NCBI GenBank assembly: GCA_937952245.1
Contig: CALFYS010000139.1
Location: 1 to 54,956 of the forward strand
Direction of reading: 5' to 3'
Length of the DNA stretch: 54,956 nt
From: an uncultured Alphaproteobacteria bacterium
GTDB lineage: Bacteria; Pseudomonadota; Alphaproteobacteria; Puniceispirillales; UBA1172
Both the position numbers and the translations under genes were made by a program. This document shows positions 35,561 through 43,695 of the stretch, in pieces. The notes beneath the pieces were generated by a model. That model was not told the DNA's origin, did not search any database, and saw only the letters and a program-made list of their open reading frames with translations. The stretch's first letter is position 1. Each line of letters opens with the position of its first letter.

Positions 35561-36605
35561 GTTCAACAACATTAGCCATGCCTACGGTCAAACCCCGTCT
35601 ATTTATGACATTGATTTGACCGTCAATAATGGTGAAGTTGTCAGCTTGCTGGGCCCGTCGGGTTGCGGCAAATCAACAATCTTAAGACTGGCGGCAGGGC
35701 TGGAAGCCCCACTTGCGGGTGAGATTTATCTCGATGGTAAATTGATCGCATCAGCGGATCACCTCACTCCTGCTGAAGACCGCGGTATTGGCCTTGTGTT
35801 CCAAGATTACGCGCTTTTTCCCCATATGTCGGTCTATGACAATATCGTTTATTCCTTGCGCGGCAATAAAGCCCAACAACTGTCAGCGCGTGATATTGAT
35901 CGCAAAATCAGGGACGCGCTTGATCATGTTGATCTGGCGGAATACGCCAAAGCCATGCCCCATGAATTATCAGGCGGCCAACAGCAACGGGTGGCCTTGG
36001 CCAGAGCCTTGGCGCCAGAACCGAAATTAATCTTATTGGATGAACCTTATTCAGGGCTGGATAGCCGCCTTCGGGAACGGATTAGGGATGATATGCTGCA
36101 TATCCTGAAAGAATTGAACACATCGGTCCTGATGGTCACCCACGACAGCGAAGAAGCCATGTTCATGTCCGATCAGATCATGGTGATGCGCCGCGGGTAT
36201 ATTGAACAATCGGGCCGTCCCATTGATCTTTATTGCCGCCCGCAAAACCCATTCGTGGCTGAGTTTTTTGGTGAGGTGAACCGTTTTGATGGCATGGTCA
36301 ATGATCAGGTCTTTAAAACGCCATTTGGCGATTTCCCCATGCAAGACATCAATGATGGCCAGCCGGCATCGCTTGTTATTCGCCATGAAGGCTTGATGGT
36401 GCATAACGACAGCACCCCAAACGCCGAGATTGTCGAAACACGATTGCTGGGGCGTTATACATTTATCCACCTGTCCATGGGCTTGGATAATGGTGATGAA
36501 TTGCACCTCCACGCCCGCATTCCCGGGTTGAATATGTTTGCCCCGGGGGATCAAGTGGCGCTGGCGATTGATGAAAGCCAAGCCTTTATTTTCCCCAGCC
36601 ATTAA
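35553..36605 (+). CDS. Orphan ABC transporter ATP-binding protein (Fe3+/polyamine type)
   Basis: 350-residue ABC ATPase of the CUT1/FbpC-PotA type. Walker A GPSGCGKST, Q-loop VFQDYALFPHMSV, signature LSGGQQQR, Walker B LILLDEP, switch His in VTHDSEEAM, and then a C-terminal TOBE-like regulatory domain from about residue 240. It most resembles iron (FbpC) subunits. No permease or binding-protein gene is adjacent, so it must work with partners elsewhere. The ATG at 35553 has GGGAG five bases upstream and overlaps scpB by eight bases, so it is coupled to scpB. Its place between scpB and tatA is unusual. Confidence 0.88.
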   Translation: MLEFNNISHAYGQTPSIYDIDLTVNNGEVVSLLGPSGCGKSTILRLAAGLEAPLAGEIYLDGKLIASADHLTPAEDRGIGLVFQDYALFPHMSVYDNIVYSLRGNKAQQLSARDIDRKIRDALDHVDLAEYAKAMPHELSGGQQQRVALARALAPEPKLILLDEPYSGLDSRLRERIRDDMLHILKELNTSVLMVTHDSEEAMFMSDQIMVMRRGYIEQSGRPIDLYCRPQNPFVAEFFGEVNRFDGMVNDQVFKTPFGDFPMQDINDGQPASLVIRHEGLMVHNDSTPNAEIVETRLLGRYTFIHLSMGLDNGDELHLHARIPGLNMFAPGDQVALAIDESQAFIFPSH

Positions 36606-36654
36606 ATCGCAATTAAAAAAACATCATAATATTGGAACAAGGCCATCTTCTTGA

Positions 36655-36684
36655 TTGCAGAAGAACAAAACTTTTGGCTATAGT
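36655..36684 (+). promoter_or_regulatory. Putative promoter of tatABC
   Basis: TTGCAG (36655-36660) and TATAGT (36679-36684) are 18 bases apart in the 117-base gap before tatA. The gap, the largest in the surrounding operon, supports a local promoter. Confidence 0.45.
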
Positions 36685-36722
36685 CAGGTAACGAATTAAC
36701 TTTTAACAAAAGAGAACTAAAA

Positions 36723-37019
36723 ATGGGCGCTTTTGGTATTTGGCAATGGGTTGTGATCCTTGCTATTGTTTTGATCCTTTTCGCACGGCCGGGCAAGATT
36801 TCGGGCATCATGGGTGATTTTGGAAAAGGTCTCCGCAACTTTAAATCAGGCATGAAAGATGATGATGCCATTGAAGGGGATGCTGAAGAAGCTGAAGTGA
36901 TCGAGGCTGCCCCCGCGAAGACGTCACCGAAGCCTGCGAAAAAAGCCGCGAAGAAAAAGGCCGCTAAAAAGAAGAAAGCTGCCAAAAAAGCAGCGCGTAA
37001 AACTAAAGCAAAAGCCTAA
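36723..37019 (+). CDS. tatA: Twin-arginine translocase subunit TatA
   Basis: 98-residue single-span protein that forms the Tat pore. It has the short N-terminal helix (FGIWQWVVILAIVLILFARPGKI), then the amphipathic helix MGDFGKGLRNFKSGMKDD. The C-terminal 35 residues are almost all Lys, Ala and Pro, an unusual histone-like tail in place of the more usual mixed charged tail. AGAG lies upstream of the ATG. First of the tat genes. Confidence 0.92.
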   Translation: MGAFGIWQWVVILAIVLILFARPGKISGIMGDFGKGLRNFKSGMKDDDAIEGDAEEAEVIEAAPAKTSPKPAKKAAKKKAAKKKKAAKKAARKTKAKA

Positions 37020-37054
37020 GCCCGTCTTAGGTTTAGCCTTTTAGGTAGAACTTC

Positions 37055-37537
37055 ATGTTGGATTTAGGTTGGCAAGAATTTGTCATGATTGGGCTTGTGC
37101 TGGTGATTGTCGTCGGCCCTAAAGACATGCCCAAAGTGTTGCGCGCGGTCGCCAAATATGTCGGCAAAGCCCGCAATATGGCCTCTGACTTTCAAAGCAG
37201 CATGATGGAAGTCGCCAATCAGGATGAATTCAACGATGTCAAAAAAGCTTTGCAGGATGCTAAATCCGGCAATTTTGACAAAGTCTCTGAACAATTTGGT
37301 GATGTTAAAAACGCCATCGAAGATGCTTCCGCTGACGCGGGGGTTAAAGATAGCGTCAATAAAATGAAAGACGTTGCCGAAGAATTTAAGGCCACACAAA
37401 AACAAGCCGCCAATAAATCCGCCAGTAAAAAAGTAACGGCAAAGAAAACAAGTTCTAAAACCAAATCGTCAAAGCCAAAATCATCTTCAGCGGCGAAAAC
37501 CACCGCTAAGAAGAAGGCGAAGAAATCAACATCATGA
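37055..37537 (+). CDS. tatB: Twin-arginine translocase subunit TatB
   Basis: 160-residue Tat receptor component. The N-terminus MLDLGWQEFVMIGLVLVIVVGPKDMPKVLRAV carries the Gly-Pro hinge and the Glu of the TatB helix, and an amphipathic helix follows. The last 45 residues are Lys/Ala/Ser/Thr-rich, echoing the TatA tail. Its stop overlaps the tatC start as ATGA. Confidence 0.92.
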   Translation: MLDLGWQEFVMIGLVLVIVVGPKDMPKVLRAVAKYVGKARNMASDFQSSMMEVANQDEFNDVKKALQDAKSGNFDKVSEQFGDVKNAIEDASADAGVKDSVNKMKDVAEEFKATQKQAANKSASKKVTAKKTSSKTKSSKPKSSSAAKTTAKKKAKKSTS

Positions 37538-38376
37538 CTGACGCTGACCGCAACGACATCGACCCGAATAATGATCAGGCGCATGACGATGGCACCATGC
37601 CTTTGATTTCGCATCTGATCGAATTGCGGAACCGGCTTGGCGTTTGTATTGGTATTTTTCTGGTGTTATTCATTGGCTCGCTGATCCGGCCTTTTGGTCA
37701 GGAAAGCCGTAATTTTGCCGATGTGATTTTTGAATTTCTGCAGCGCCCCTTGGCCAATGAACTGGCGGAGCAGGGCGGACGGATGATCTTCACCGCTTTG
37801 CATGAAGCGTTTTTCACCCAGATTAAAGTCGCGTTCTTTGCCGCGCTGTTTATTTCATTTCCGGTGATTTTATTGCAAATCTGGCGGTTTGTTGCCCCCG
37901 GGCTTTATAAAAATGAAAAGAAAGCCTTTCTGCCGTTTTTATTGGCGACGCCTATTCTGTTCTTTTTGGGCGGGGCGATGGTCTATTATTTGGTGATCCC
38001 GCTGGCGTGGGATTTCTTCTTATCCTTCCAAATCACCGGCGGTGAGACATCGCTTTCGGTTGAGGTTGAGCCGCGCATTTCAGAATATTTAAGCCTTGTG
38101 ATGCGCTTGATTTTTGCCTTTGGCATTGCTTTTGAATTGCCGGTTGTCCTGTTGCTATTGGCCAAAGCCGGGATCATCACCGCCAATGGCATGGCGCGCA
38201 ACCGCAAATACGCCATTCTGCTGTCGTTTATCGCGGCGGCAATTTTAACCCCGCCAGACGTGATCTCACAGGTAATGCTAGCAATCCCTGTGATCATGCT
38301 TTATGAATTATCCATCATTAGCGCCCGTATTATGGTGAAACAACCTGAATACGAAGATGATGATGATGTCGATTAA
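37534..38376 (+). CDS. tatC: Twin-arginine translocase subunit TatC
   Basis: 280-residue six-helix inner-membrane protein that recognises the twin-arginine signal. Conserved LISHLIELRNRLGVCI near residue 24, and the FELPVVLLLLAKAGIIT and ILTPPDVISQVMLAIPVIMLYELSI segments typical of TatC, are present. It overlaps tatB by four bases. No twin-arginine substrate is obvious in the window. Confidence 0.95.
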   Translation: MTDADRNDIDPNNDQAHDDGTMPLISHLIELRNRLGVCIGIFLVLFIGSLIRPFGQESRNFADVIFEFLQRPLANELAEQGGRMIFTALHEAFFTQIKVAFFAALFISFPVILLQIWRFVAPGLYKNEKKAFLPFLLATPILFFLGGAMVYYLVIPLAWDFFLSFQITGGETSLSVEVEPRISEYLSLVMRLIFAFGIAFELPVVLLLLAKAGIITANGMARNRKYAILLSFIAAAILTPPDVISQVMLAIPVIMLYELSIISARIMVKQPEYEDDDDVD

Positions 38377-38443
38377 TAGCTTCATCGGTTGCTGTTAATT
38401 TGATCCGCTGACCAAAGACCCTGAAGATTTAAGGAGTTTTCCC

Positions 38444-39748
38444 ATGCATGACATCAGGTTTATTCGTGATGATGCTGAACGCTTTGACAAGGCCATGGCG
38501 CGCCGTGGGTTGGAAAAACAATCCGCCGCGATTTTGGATATTGACCAAAAACGCCGCCAGATTATGACCACCCTGCAAGATTTGCAGCAAAAGCGTAACG
38601 AAACCTCCCGCCAGATTGGTGAGATTAAAAAGCAAGGCGGTGACGCTGATGCCATTATGGCGGAAGTGGCGGCGATCAAAACCGAAATGGCCAGCCTTGA
38701 AGACCAAGAAAAAACCTTGGGCGATGAGCTGAACGCCATGCTGTTGAGCCTGCCGAATATCCTTGATGATCAAGTGCCCGAAGGCGCGGATGAAAACGAT
38801 AATGTCGAAGTCCGCAGTCATGGTGACGCAAGATTGCCGTCATTCACCGCAAAAGACCATGTCGAATTGGGCGAAACGCTGGGGATGATGGATTTTGCCG
38901 CTGGTGCTAAATTGTCAGGTTCACGCTTTGTTGTCTTGAAATCAGGTTTGGCGCGTTTGGAACGTGCTTTGGCCAGTTTCATGCTGGATACCCATTGCGG
39001 TGAGTTCGGTTATCAAGAGGTTTTGCCGCCGGCTCTGGTGAAATCAGAAACCATGCAAGGCACTGGCCAATTGCCAAAATTTGCCGAAGACCTGTTCCAT
39101 ACCGATGATGACCGCTGGTTGATCCCCACCGCGGAAGTGCCGCTGACCAATTTGGTGGCCAATGAAATTTTGAATGCCGATGAATTGCCCCTGCGCATGA
39201 CGGCCTATACCCCATGTTTCCGTGCAGAAGCAGGCGCGGCAGGGCGTGATACCCGCGGCATGATCCGCCAGCACCAATTCTCAAAAGTTGAACTGGTCTC
39301 TATTGTTGAACCTGAAGAATCAGACGCTGAATTGGATCGCATGACTTCATGTGCTGAAGAAATTTTAAAGCGTTTGGGGCTCAGCTATCGCGTCATGATG
39401 CTGTCATCAGGCGATACGGGGTTTTCGGCGCAACGCACCTATGACATTGAAGTCTGGTTGCCTGGTCAAGATAATGGCGAAGATGGCGGAAAAGGGATGT
39501 ATCGCGAAATTTCATCCTGTTCAAATTGTGGGCCGTTCCAAGCCCGCCGCATGAAAGCCCGTTTCCGCAATAAAGGCGAAAAAGACACGCGTTTTGTGCA
39601 TACGCTGAACGGCTCTGGCCTTGCCATTGGGCGGACCATGATCGCTGTTCTTGAAAATTATCAAGATGAAGATGGCTCTGTCTATATTCCTGATGTGCTG
39701 CAGCCCTATATGGGAGGGATGACCAAACTCAGCATTGACGGAGCATAA
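38444..39748 (+). CDS. serS: Seryl-tRNA synthetase
   Basis: 434-residue class II synthetase charging tRNA-Ser. An N-terminal coiled coil (about 25-105) is followed by the class II core: VLPPALVKSETMQGTGQLPKF, motif 2 CFRAEAGAAGRDTRGMIRQHQFSKVELV, and motif 3 GSGLAIGRTMIAVLENYQ. AAGGAG lies about eight bases before the ATG. The surE start follows one base after its stop. Confidence 0.95.
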   Translation: MHDIRFIRDDAERFDKAMARRGLEKQSAAILDIDQKRRQIMTTLQDLQQKRNETSRQIGEIKKQGGDADAIMAEVAAIKTEMASLEDQEKTLGDELNAMLLSLPNILDDQVPEGADENDNVEVRSHGDARLPSFTAKDHVELGETLGMMDFAAGAKLSGSRFVVLKSGLARLERALASFMLDTHCGEFGYQEVLPPALVKSETMQGTGQLPKFAEDLFHTDDDRWLIPTAEVPLTNLVANEILNADELPLRMTAYTPCFRAEAGAAGRDTRGMIRQHQFSKVELVSIVEPEESDAELDRMTSCAEEILKRLGLSYRVMMLSSGDTGFSAQRTYDIEVWLPGQDNGEDGGKGMYREISSCSNCGPFQARRMKARFRNKGEKDTRFVHTLNGSGLAIGRTMIAVLENYQDEDGSVYIPDVLQPYMGGMTKLSIDGA

Positions 39749-39749
39749 G

Positions 39750-40523
39750 ATGGCAAAACCTGTTGGCCGTATTTTAATTACAAATGATGATGGTATTGAT
39801 GCCCCGGGGCTGAAGGTGCTGGAAGATATTGCCCGTCAGTTTTCTGATGATGTTTGGGTTTTTGCCCCTGATGACAATTGTTCGGGATACGGCCGGTCAT
39901 TGACCTTGGGCAAAGATTTAAAAGTCACCCATCATGGCCATCAACGCATGACCTGTGATGGCACGCCAACAGATTGCATGATTCTGGCGATTAATCATTT
40001 CATGAAAGACCATAAACCTGATCTGGTGTTAAGCGGTGTTAATTTGGGGATGAATATCGCCGATGATATTACCTGTTCCGGCACAATCGGGGCGGCGTGG
40101 GAAGCGGCGGTGCATAATGTCCCTGCTATCGCGATGTCGCAGAAATATGATCGCAGCCGCATGGATTTGGATGACCCACGGGTGTTTGATGCCGCTATTG
40201 CCCATGCCCCTCGCATCTTGCAACAGCTGCTGGATGAAGGCTGGCCAAAGCATATTGTCATGAATATCAATTTCCCCAGTGTTGCCGCCGATGATGTTAA
40301 AGGCCAGAAAGCCGTGACGGTTGGTCGTCATAAAACCGCTGATGATGTGCTGGCCGGAGAAGGTGGCGACAATACCTATCGCATCGGCAATTGGCGATTG
40401 CGCGAACATCTGCCCATGGAAACTGATGTCGGGGCTGTTTTTGACGGTTATATCGCCATTTGCCCATTAAGCATTGATATGACCGATTACAAATTCCTCA
40501 ACCAATTGTCGCAATCGGCCTGA
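39750..40523 (+). CDS. surE: 5'/3'-nucleotidase SurE
   Basis: 257-residue metal-dependent nucleotidase of the SurE family. The N-terminal ILITNDDGIDAPGLKVL carries the metal-binding Asp pair; DNCSGYGRSLT, VLSGVNLGMNIADDITCSGTIGAAWEA and the later NINFP segment complete the site. The ATG at 39750 has GGAG six bases upstream; an upstream in-frame ATG would overlap serS. Its stop overlaps the pcm start as TGATG. The surE-pcm pair is classic. Confidence 0.95.
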   Translation: MAKPVGRILITNDDGIDAPGLKVLEDIARQFSDDVWVFAPDDNCSGYGRSLTLGKDLKVTHHGHQRMTCDGTPTDCMILAINHFMKDHKPDLVLSGVNLGMNIADDITCSGTIGAAWEAAVHNVPAIAMSQKYDRSRMDLDDPRVFDAAIAHAPRILQQLLDEGWPKHIVMNINFPSVAADDVKGQKAVTVGRHKTADDVLAGEGGDNTYRIGNWRLREHLPMETDVGAVFDGYIAICPLSIDMTDYKFLNQLSQSA

Positions 40524-41161
40524 TGTCTCAAGAACTGCTGGCCAAAAAAGCAGAATTGCTGATGACGTTAAGGGGGCAGGGGATCAATGATACCGCTGTT
40601 TTAAGCGCGATTGAAACAACCCCAAGGGAAGCCTTTATCCCGCAACCGTTATTCCATCACGCCTATGATAACGTATCCTTGCCCATCGCCCATGGCCAAA
40701 CCATCAGCCAGCCTTATATCGTGGCGCGGATGACAGCGGCATTGGCCTTAACAGGCAAAGAACGTGTCTTGGAAATTGGCACCGGTTCTGGGTATCAAGC
40801 GGCGGTCTTATCAAAATTATGCCGGCGGGTGTACAGCATTGAACGCCTGAGGCCATTACTGGTGGAGGCGGATCGCCTGTTGGCGCAACTAAAGATCACC
40901 AATTACACGTCTAAATTGGGTGATGGCGCAATCGGCTGGCCCGAAGCCGCGCCGTTTGACCGCATCATCCTGACCTGTGCCGCGCCAACGCCGCCCTATG
41001 ATTTGCTTGATCAATTAAAGCCAGGCGGTATTTTGATCGCCCCCATTGGCGCCGATCAAAACAATCAAGTTTTGATGAAATATGTGAAGGCCGAAAACGA
41101 TACAATCGAAGAAGAAACCCTATTGCCAGTAAAATTTGTGCCTTTGGTCAGTGGCGTATAA
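40523..41161 (+). CDS. pcm: Protein-L-isoaspartate O-methyltransferase
   Basis: 212-residue SAM-dependent repair enzyme that methylates isoaspartyl residues in damaged proteins. All family motifs are present: AHGQTISQPYIVARMTAAL for substrate binding, the SAM loop VLEIGTGSGYQAAVL, RIILTCAAP, and LKPGGILIAPIG. It overlaps surE by one base. This is the canonical copy, in contrast to the divergent paralogue next to tolC. Confidence 0.95.
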   Translation: MSQELLAKKAELLMTLRGQGINDTAVLSAIETTPREAFIPQPLFHHAYDNVSLPIAHGQTISQPYIVARMTAALALTGKERVLEIGTGSGYQAAVLSKLCRRVYSIERLRPLLVEADRLLAQLKITNYTSKLGDGAIGWPEAAPFDRIILTCAAPTPPYDLLDQLKPGGILIAPIGADQNNQVLMKYVKAENDTIEEETLLPVKFVPLVSGV

Positions 41162-41203
41162 AGATCAACATGGCGTTGATGGGGTTCTTGGTTGATTGGA
41201 TTC

Positions 41204-41231
41204 TTGCAGTCAGGCTAAATCTTGGTAAAAT
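41204..41231 (+). promoter_or_regulatory. Putative promoter of the LysM/M23 gene
   Basis: TTGCAG (41204-41209) and TAAAAT (41226-41231) are 16 bases apart in the 97-base gap after pcm. Confidence 0.4.
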
Positions 41232-41258
41232 ATCATCACTTCATTTAAAGGCTTCCTG

Positions 41259-42191
41259 ATGAAACGTATGTACCGTCCCATCTTATCTTCACTGGCTTTA
41301 ATGGCGGTCTTATCGGGCTGTCTTGGTGGTGATCGCGCGCTTCTTCCGGTCAGCAACGCTCCGTTACGCGAAGAGGTGAAAGATGTTCCGCCCAATGGCA
41401 TTATCCCTGTTGAGCCGGGGGATACAATCTATACCATCGCCAACCGTTACCAAGTGACCCCAAGACGGATTATTTTGGGGAATAACCTAGCCCCGCCTTA
41501 TGATTTATCGGGGCTGACCACGATTAACGTGCCAAAACCGCGATTGCATATCGTGGCGGGGAATGAAACGCTGGATACCATCGCCAGCCGTTACAGCGTC
41601 TCAAAATCTGATATTCTGGCGCTGAACAGCCTTGAAGGAAGCGGCGCGTTGCGCCCGGGCATGGCGGTGGCGATCCCCCGCCGTCTGGATTACTCCAATC
41701 TTGACCTGCCGTCGGATACATCCGCGCCTTTGGTGCCGGAAACGCCTGCCGCCACGGGAACCGCGGTGATCCCTGAAACAACGCTCAGCACCAAAACTGT
41801 CAGTTATTCCGCCGCCGCGCCAACGTTTACATGGCCGGTGAATGGCCAGATTATCGAAGCTTACGGCACTTCCGCTAAAGGCGTGCAAAACGATGGTGTT
41901 AATATCGCCGCCAATGAAGGCGATGATGTTCGCGCGTCCCATAAAGGGGAGGTGGCCTTTGTGGGATCAGGGCTAAAGGCTTTTGGCAATCTTGTGCTGG
42001 TCAAACATGATGATGGATGGATCACCGCTTATGCCCATTTATCGGAGGTCACCGTTGCTGAAGGCGATTTCCTCAACCGTGGTGATGTGCTGGGGAAAGT
42101 CGGGATGACAGGGCGGGTCGATCAACCGCAATTGCATTTTGAAATCCGCAAAGCGCGGACGCCGGTTAACCCTGAAGATTACCTTTCATAA
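41259..42191 (+). CDS. LysM/M23-domain lipoprotein (NlpD-like, degenerate peptidase)
   Basis: 310-residue predicted lipoprotein; the lipobox LSGC ends near residue 21. Two LysM peptidoglycan-binding motifs follow (about 48-90 and 93-142), and a C-terminal M23 (LytM) domain lies at about 190-310. The zinc-ligand motifs are degenerate: the first reads QNDGVNIAANEG without the usual His and Asp, and the last is QLHFEIRK with Gln for the first His. Like E. coli NlpD and EnvC, it is therefore probably not a peptidase but an activator of septal amidases. It is the usual alphaproteobacterial neighbour of pcm. Confidence 0.88.
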   Translation: MKRMYRPILSSLALMAVLSGCLGGDRALLPVSNAPLREEVKDVPPNGIIPVEPGDTIYTIANRYQVTPRRIILGNNLAPPYDLSGLTTINVPKPRLHIVAGNETLDTIASRYSVSKSDILALNSLEGSGALRPGMAVAIPRRLDYSNLDLPSDTSAPLVPETPAATGTAVIPETTLSTKTVSYSAAAPTFTWPVNGQIIEAYGTSAKGVQNDGVNIAANEGDDVRASHKGEVAFVGSGLKAFGNLVLVKHDDGWITAYAHLSEVTVAEGDFLNRGDVLGKVGMTGRVDQPQLHFEIRKARTPVNPEDYLS

Positions 42192-42221
42192 GGTTTTAAC
42201 TTCGATTCATAAAATATTGAT

Positions 42222-43112
42222 TTAAAGCATCTTTTCGGAAAGAGAGATGCCTTCTTGTCCGGCGGCATCGGTGATGAATTGCCACGCCACACGTCCGGAA
42301 CGGCTGCCTCTGGTAACCGACCATGTCAGGCTTTCTTTCAAGAGTTGTTCCCGCGCTTCGCCAGTCGCCAGACCAAGGGCATCGGCATAAGCGTTGATCA
42401 TCGCCAGATACGTGTCTTGGTCAATCGAATGGAAACCAAGCCATAGGCCAAAACGATCTGATAATGAGACTTTTTCCTCCACCGCTTCCGATGGGTTGAT
42501 GGCGGTGGAACGTTCGTTATCAATCATCTCCCGTGCCATCAAATGGCGGCGGTTTGATGTGGCGTAGAAAATCACGTTTTCAGGGCGGCCTTCGATACCG
42601 CCTTCCAAAATGGCTTTCAACGATTTATAGGATGATTCCCCGCTTTCAAAGGCCAGATCATCACAGAAAATGATGAAACGGCGCCTATCTTGCCCCAAAG
42701 CGTGGAGCAATTGCGGCAAGGTTGATAAATCTTCACGGTGGATTTCCACCAGCACCAACGGTTGATCCGCTGAAATTTCCGCGTGAACCGCTTTCACCAA
42801 GGATGATTTGCCTGTGCCTCGCGCCCCCCAGAGCAAAGCGTTATTGGCCATCAGGCCAGAAGCAAAGCGTTTGGTGTTGGCGATCAACGCGTCTTGCTGC
42901 AAATCAACGCCTTTCAAGAGCGATAGCGGAATCCTGTTCACTTTGGTGATGGGCAGAAAATCAAGGCTATTGGCCTGCCAAATGAACGCGCTGGCATCCG
43001 TTGAAGGCGGAGTTGGGGTCAAATGTTTCGGTTGGGCTTTGGCTGTTTCTTCCAGCGCAACAGCAACACGTTCCAGCAAATGTTCAAGACGAGCGAAGGT
43101 TTCTTCTGACAT
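42222..43112 (-). CDS. DUF815-family AAA ATPase
   Basis: 296-residue P-loop ATPase of unknown cellular role. Walker A is GARGTGKSSLVKA, Walker B is FIIFCDDLAFE, and the arginine-containing segment VIFYATSNRRHLM is typical of DUF815. GAGG lies six bases before the ATG. It is oriented against the flanking plus-strand genes, between the LysM/M23 gene and yajC, as in many relatives. Its function is not established. Confidence 0.88.
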   Translation of the reverse strand: MSEETFARLEHLLERVAVALEETAKAQPKHLTPTPPSTDASAFIWQANSLDFLPITKVNRIPLSLLKGVDLQQDALIANTKRFASGLMANNALLWGARGTGKSSLVKAVHAEISADQPLVLVEIHREDLSTLPQLLHALGQDRRRFIIFCDDLAFESGESSYKSLKAILEGGIEGRPENVIFYATSNRRHLMAREMIDNERSTAINPSEAVEEKVSLSDRFGLWLGFHSIDQDTYLAMINAYADALGLATGEAREQLLKESLTWSVTRGSRSGRVAWQFITDAAGQEGISLSEKML

Positions 43113-43201
43113 GATGGCCTCAATTTTTACACCAATATGCTTAGACTTAGCATATCTCTATCATGAATGACGAAAAACTTACCCTTTTTTAGTGATTATC
43201 A

Positions 43202-43231
43202 TTGCAAAAATGAAGGGCAAAAGGGTATCTT
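43202..43231 (+). promoter_or_regulatory. Putative promoter of yajC-secDF
   Basis: TTGCAA (43202-43207) and TATCTT (43226-43231) are 18 bases apart, about 35 bases before the yajC start. Confidence 0.45.
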
Positions 43232-43266
43232 GCAGTGTATTCAATATTCCATTTATGGAGACACTC

Positions 43267-43641
43267 ATGTTCATTTCACCTGCTTATGCTCAGGCTGCTG
43301 CCGGCGGCCCTAGCGCCCTTGGCCAATTGCTTCCTTTTGTGCTGATCTTTGCGGTATTTTATTTCCTTCTTATCCGCCCTCAACAAAAGCGTGCCAAAGA
43401 ACATCGCCAATTGGTCGATAATATGAAAAAAGGTGATCAGGTTGTCACCGCGGGCGGCATCACCGGTAAAGTGGTGAAAGCCGCAGAAGGCAGCGAAAGC
43501 GTTGAGGTTGAGATCGCCTCTGGCGTAACCGTCAGCGTTATTCGTGCCATGGTATCCGAAGTCCGCGATAAAGACGGCAAGCCATTAACGCCGCCATCAA
43601 AGGCAGAGGCTAAAGCCAAGGCAGACGCCAAAAAGAAATAG
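43267..43641 (+). CDS. yajC: Sec translocon accessory protein YajC
   Basis: 124-residue single-span membrane protein associated with SecDF. The helix is LLPFVLIFAVFYFLLIRPQQKRAKEHRQLV, followed by KGDQVVTAGGITGKVVK, the family hallmark. The ATG at 43267 is chosen because GGAG at 43257-43260 lies six bases upstream and it gives the usual MFISPAYAQ start; earlier in-frame starts add 25 unsupported residues. It leads the yajC-secD-secF operon. The tail is Lys/Ala-rich. Confidence 0.93.
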   Translation: MFISPAYAQAAAGGPSALGQLLPFVLIFAVFYFLLIRPQQKRAKEHRQLVDNMKKGDQVVTAGGITGKVVKAAEGSESVEVEIASGVTVSVIRAMVSEVRDKDGKPLTPPSKAEAKAKADAKKK

Positions 43642-43695
43642 TCTTTACCCATCATTTTGCCTTTGCTTGTTTGAGCTTAACAATAGAGCATCACC

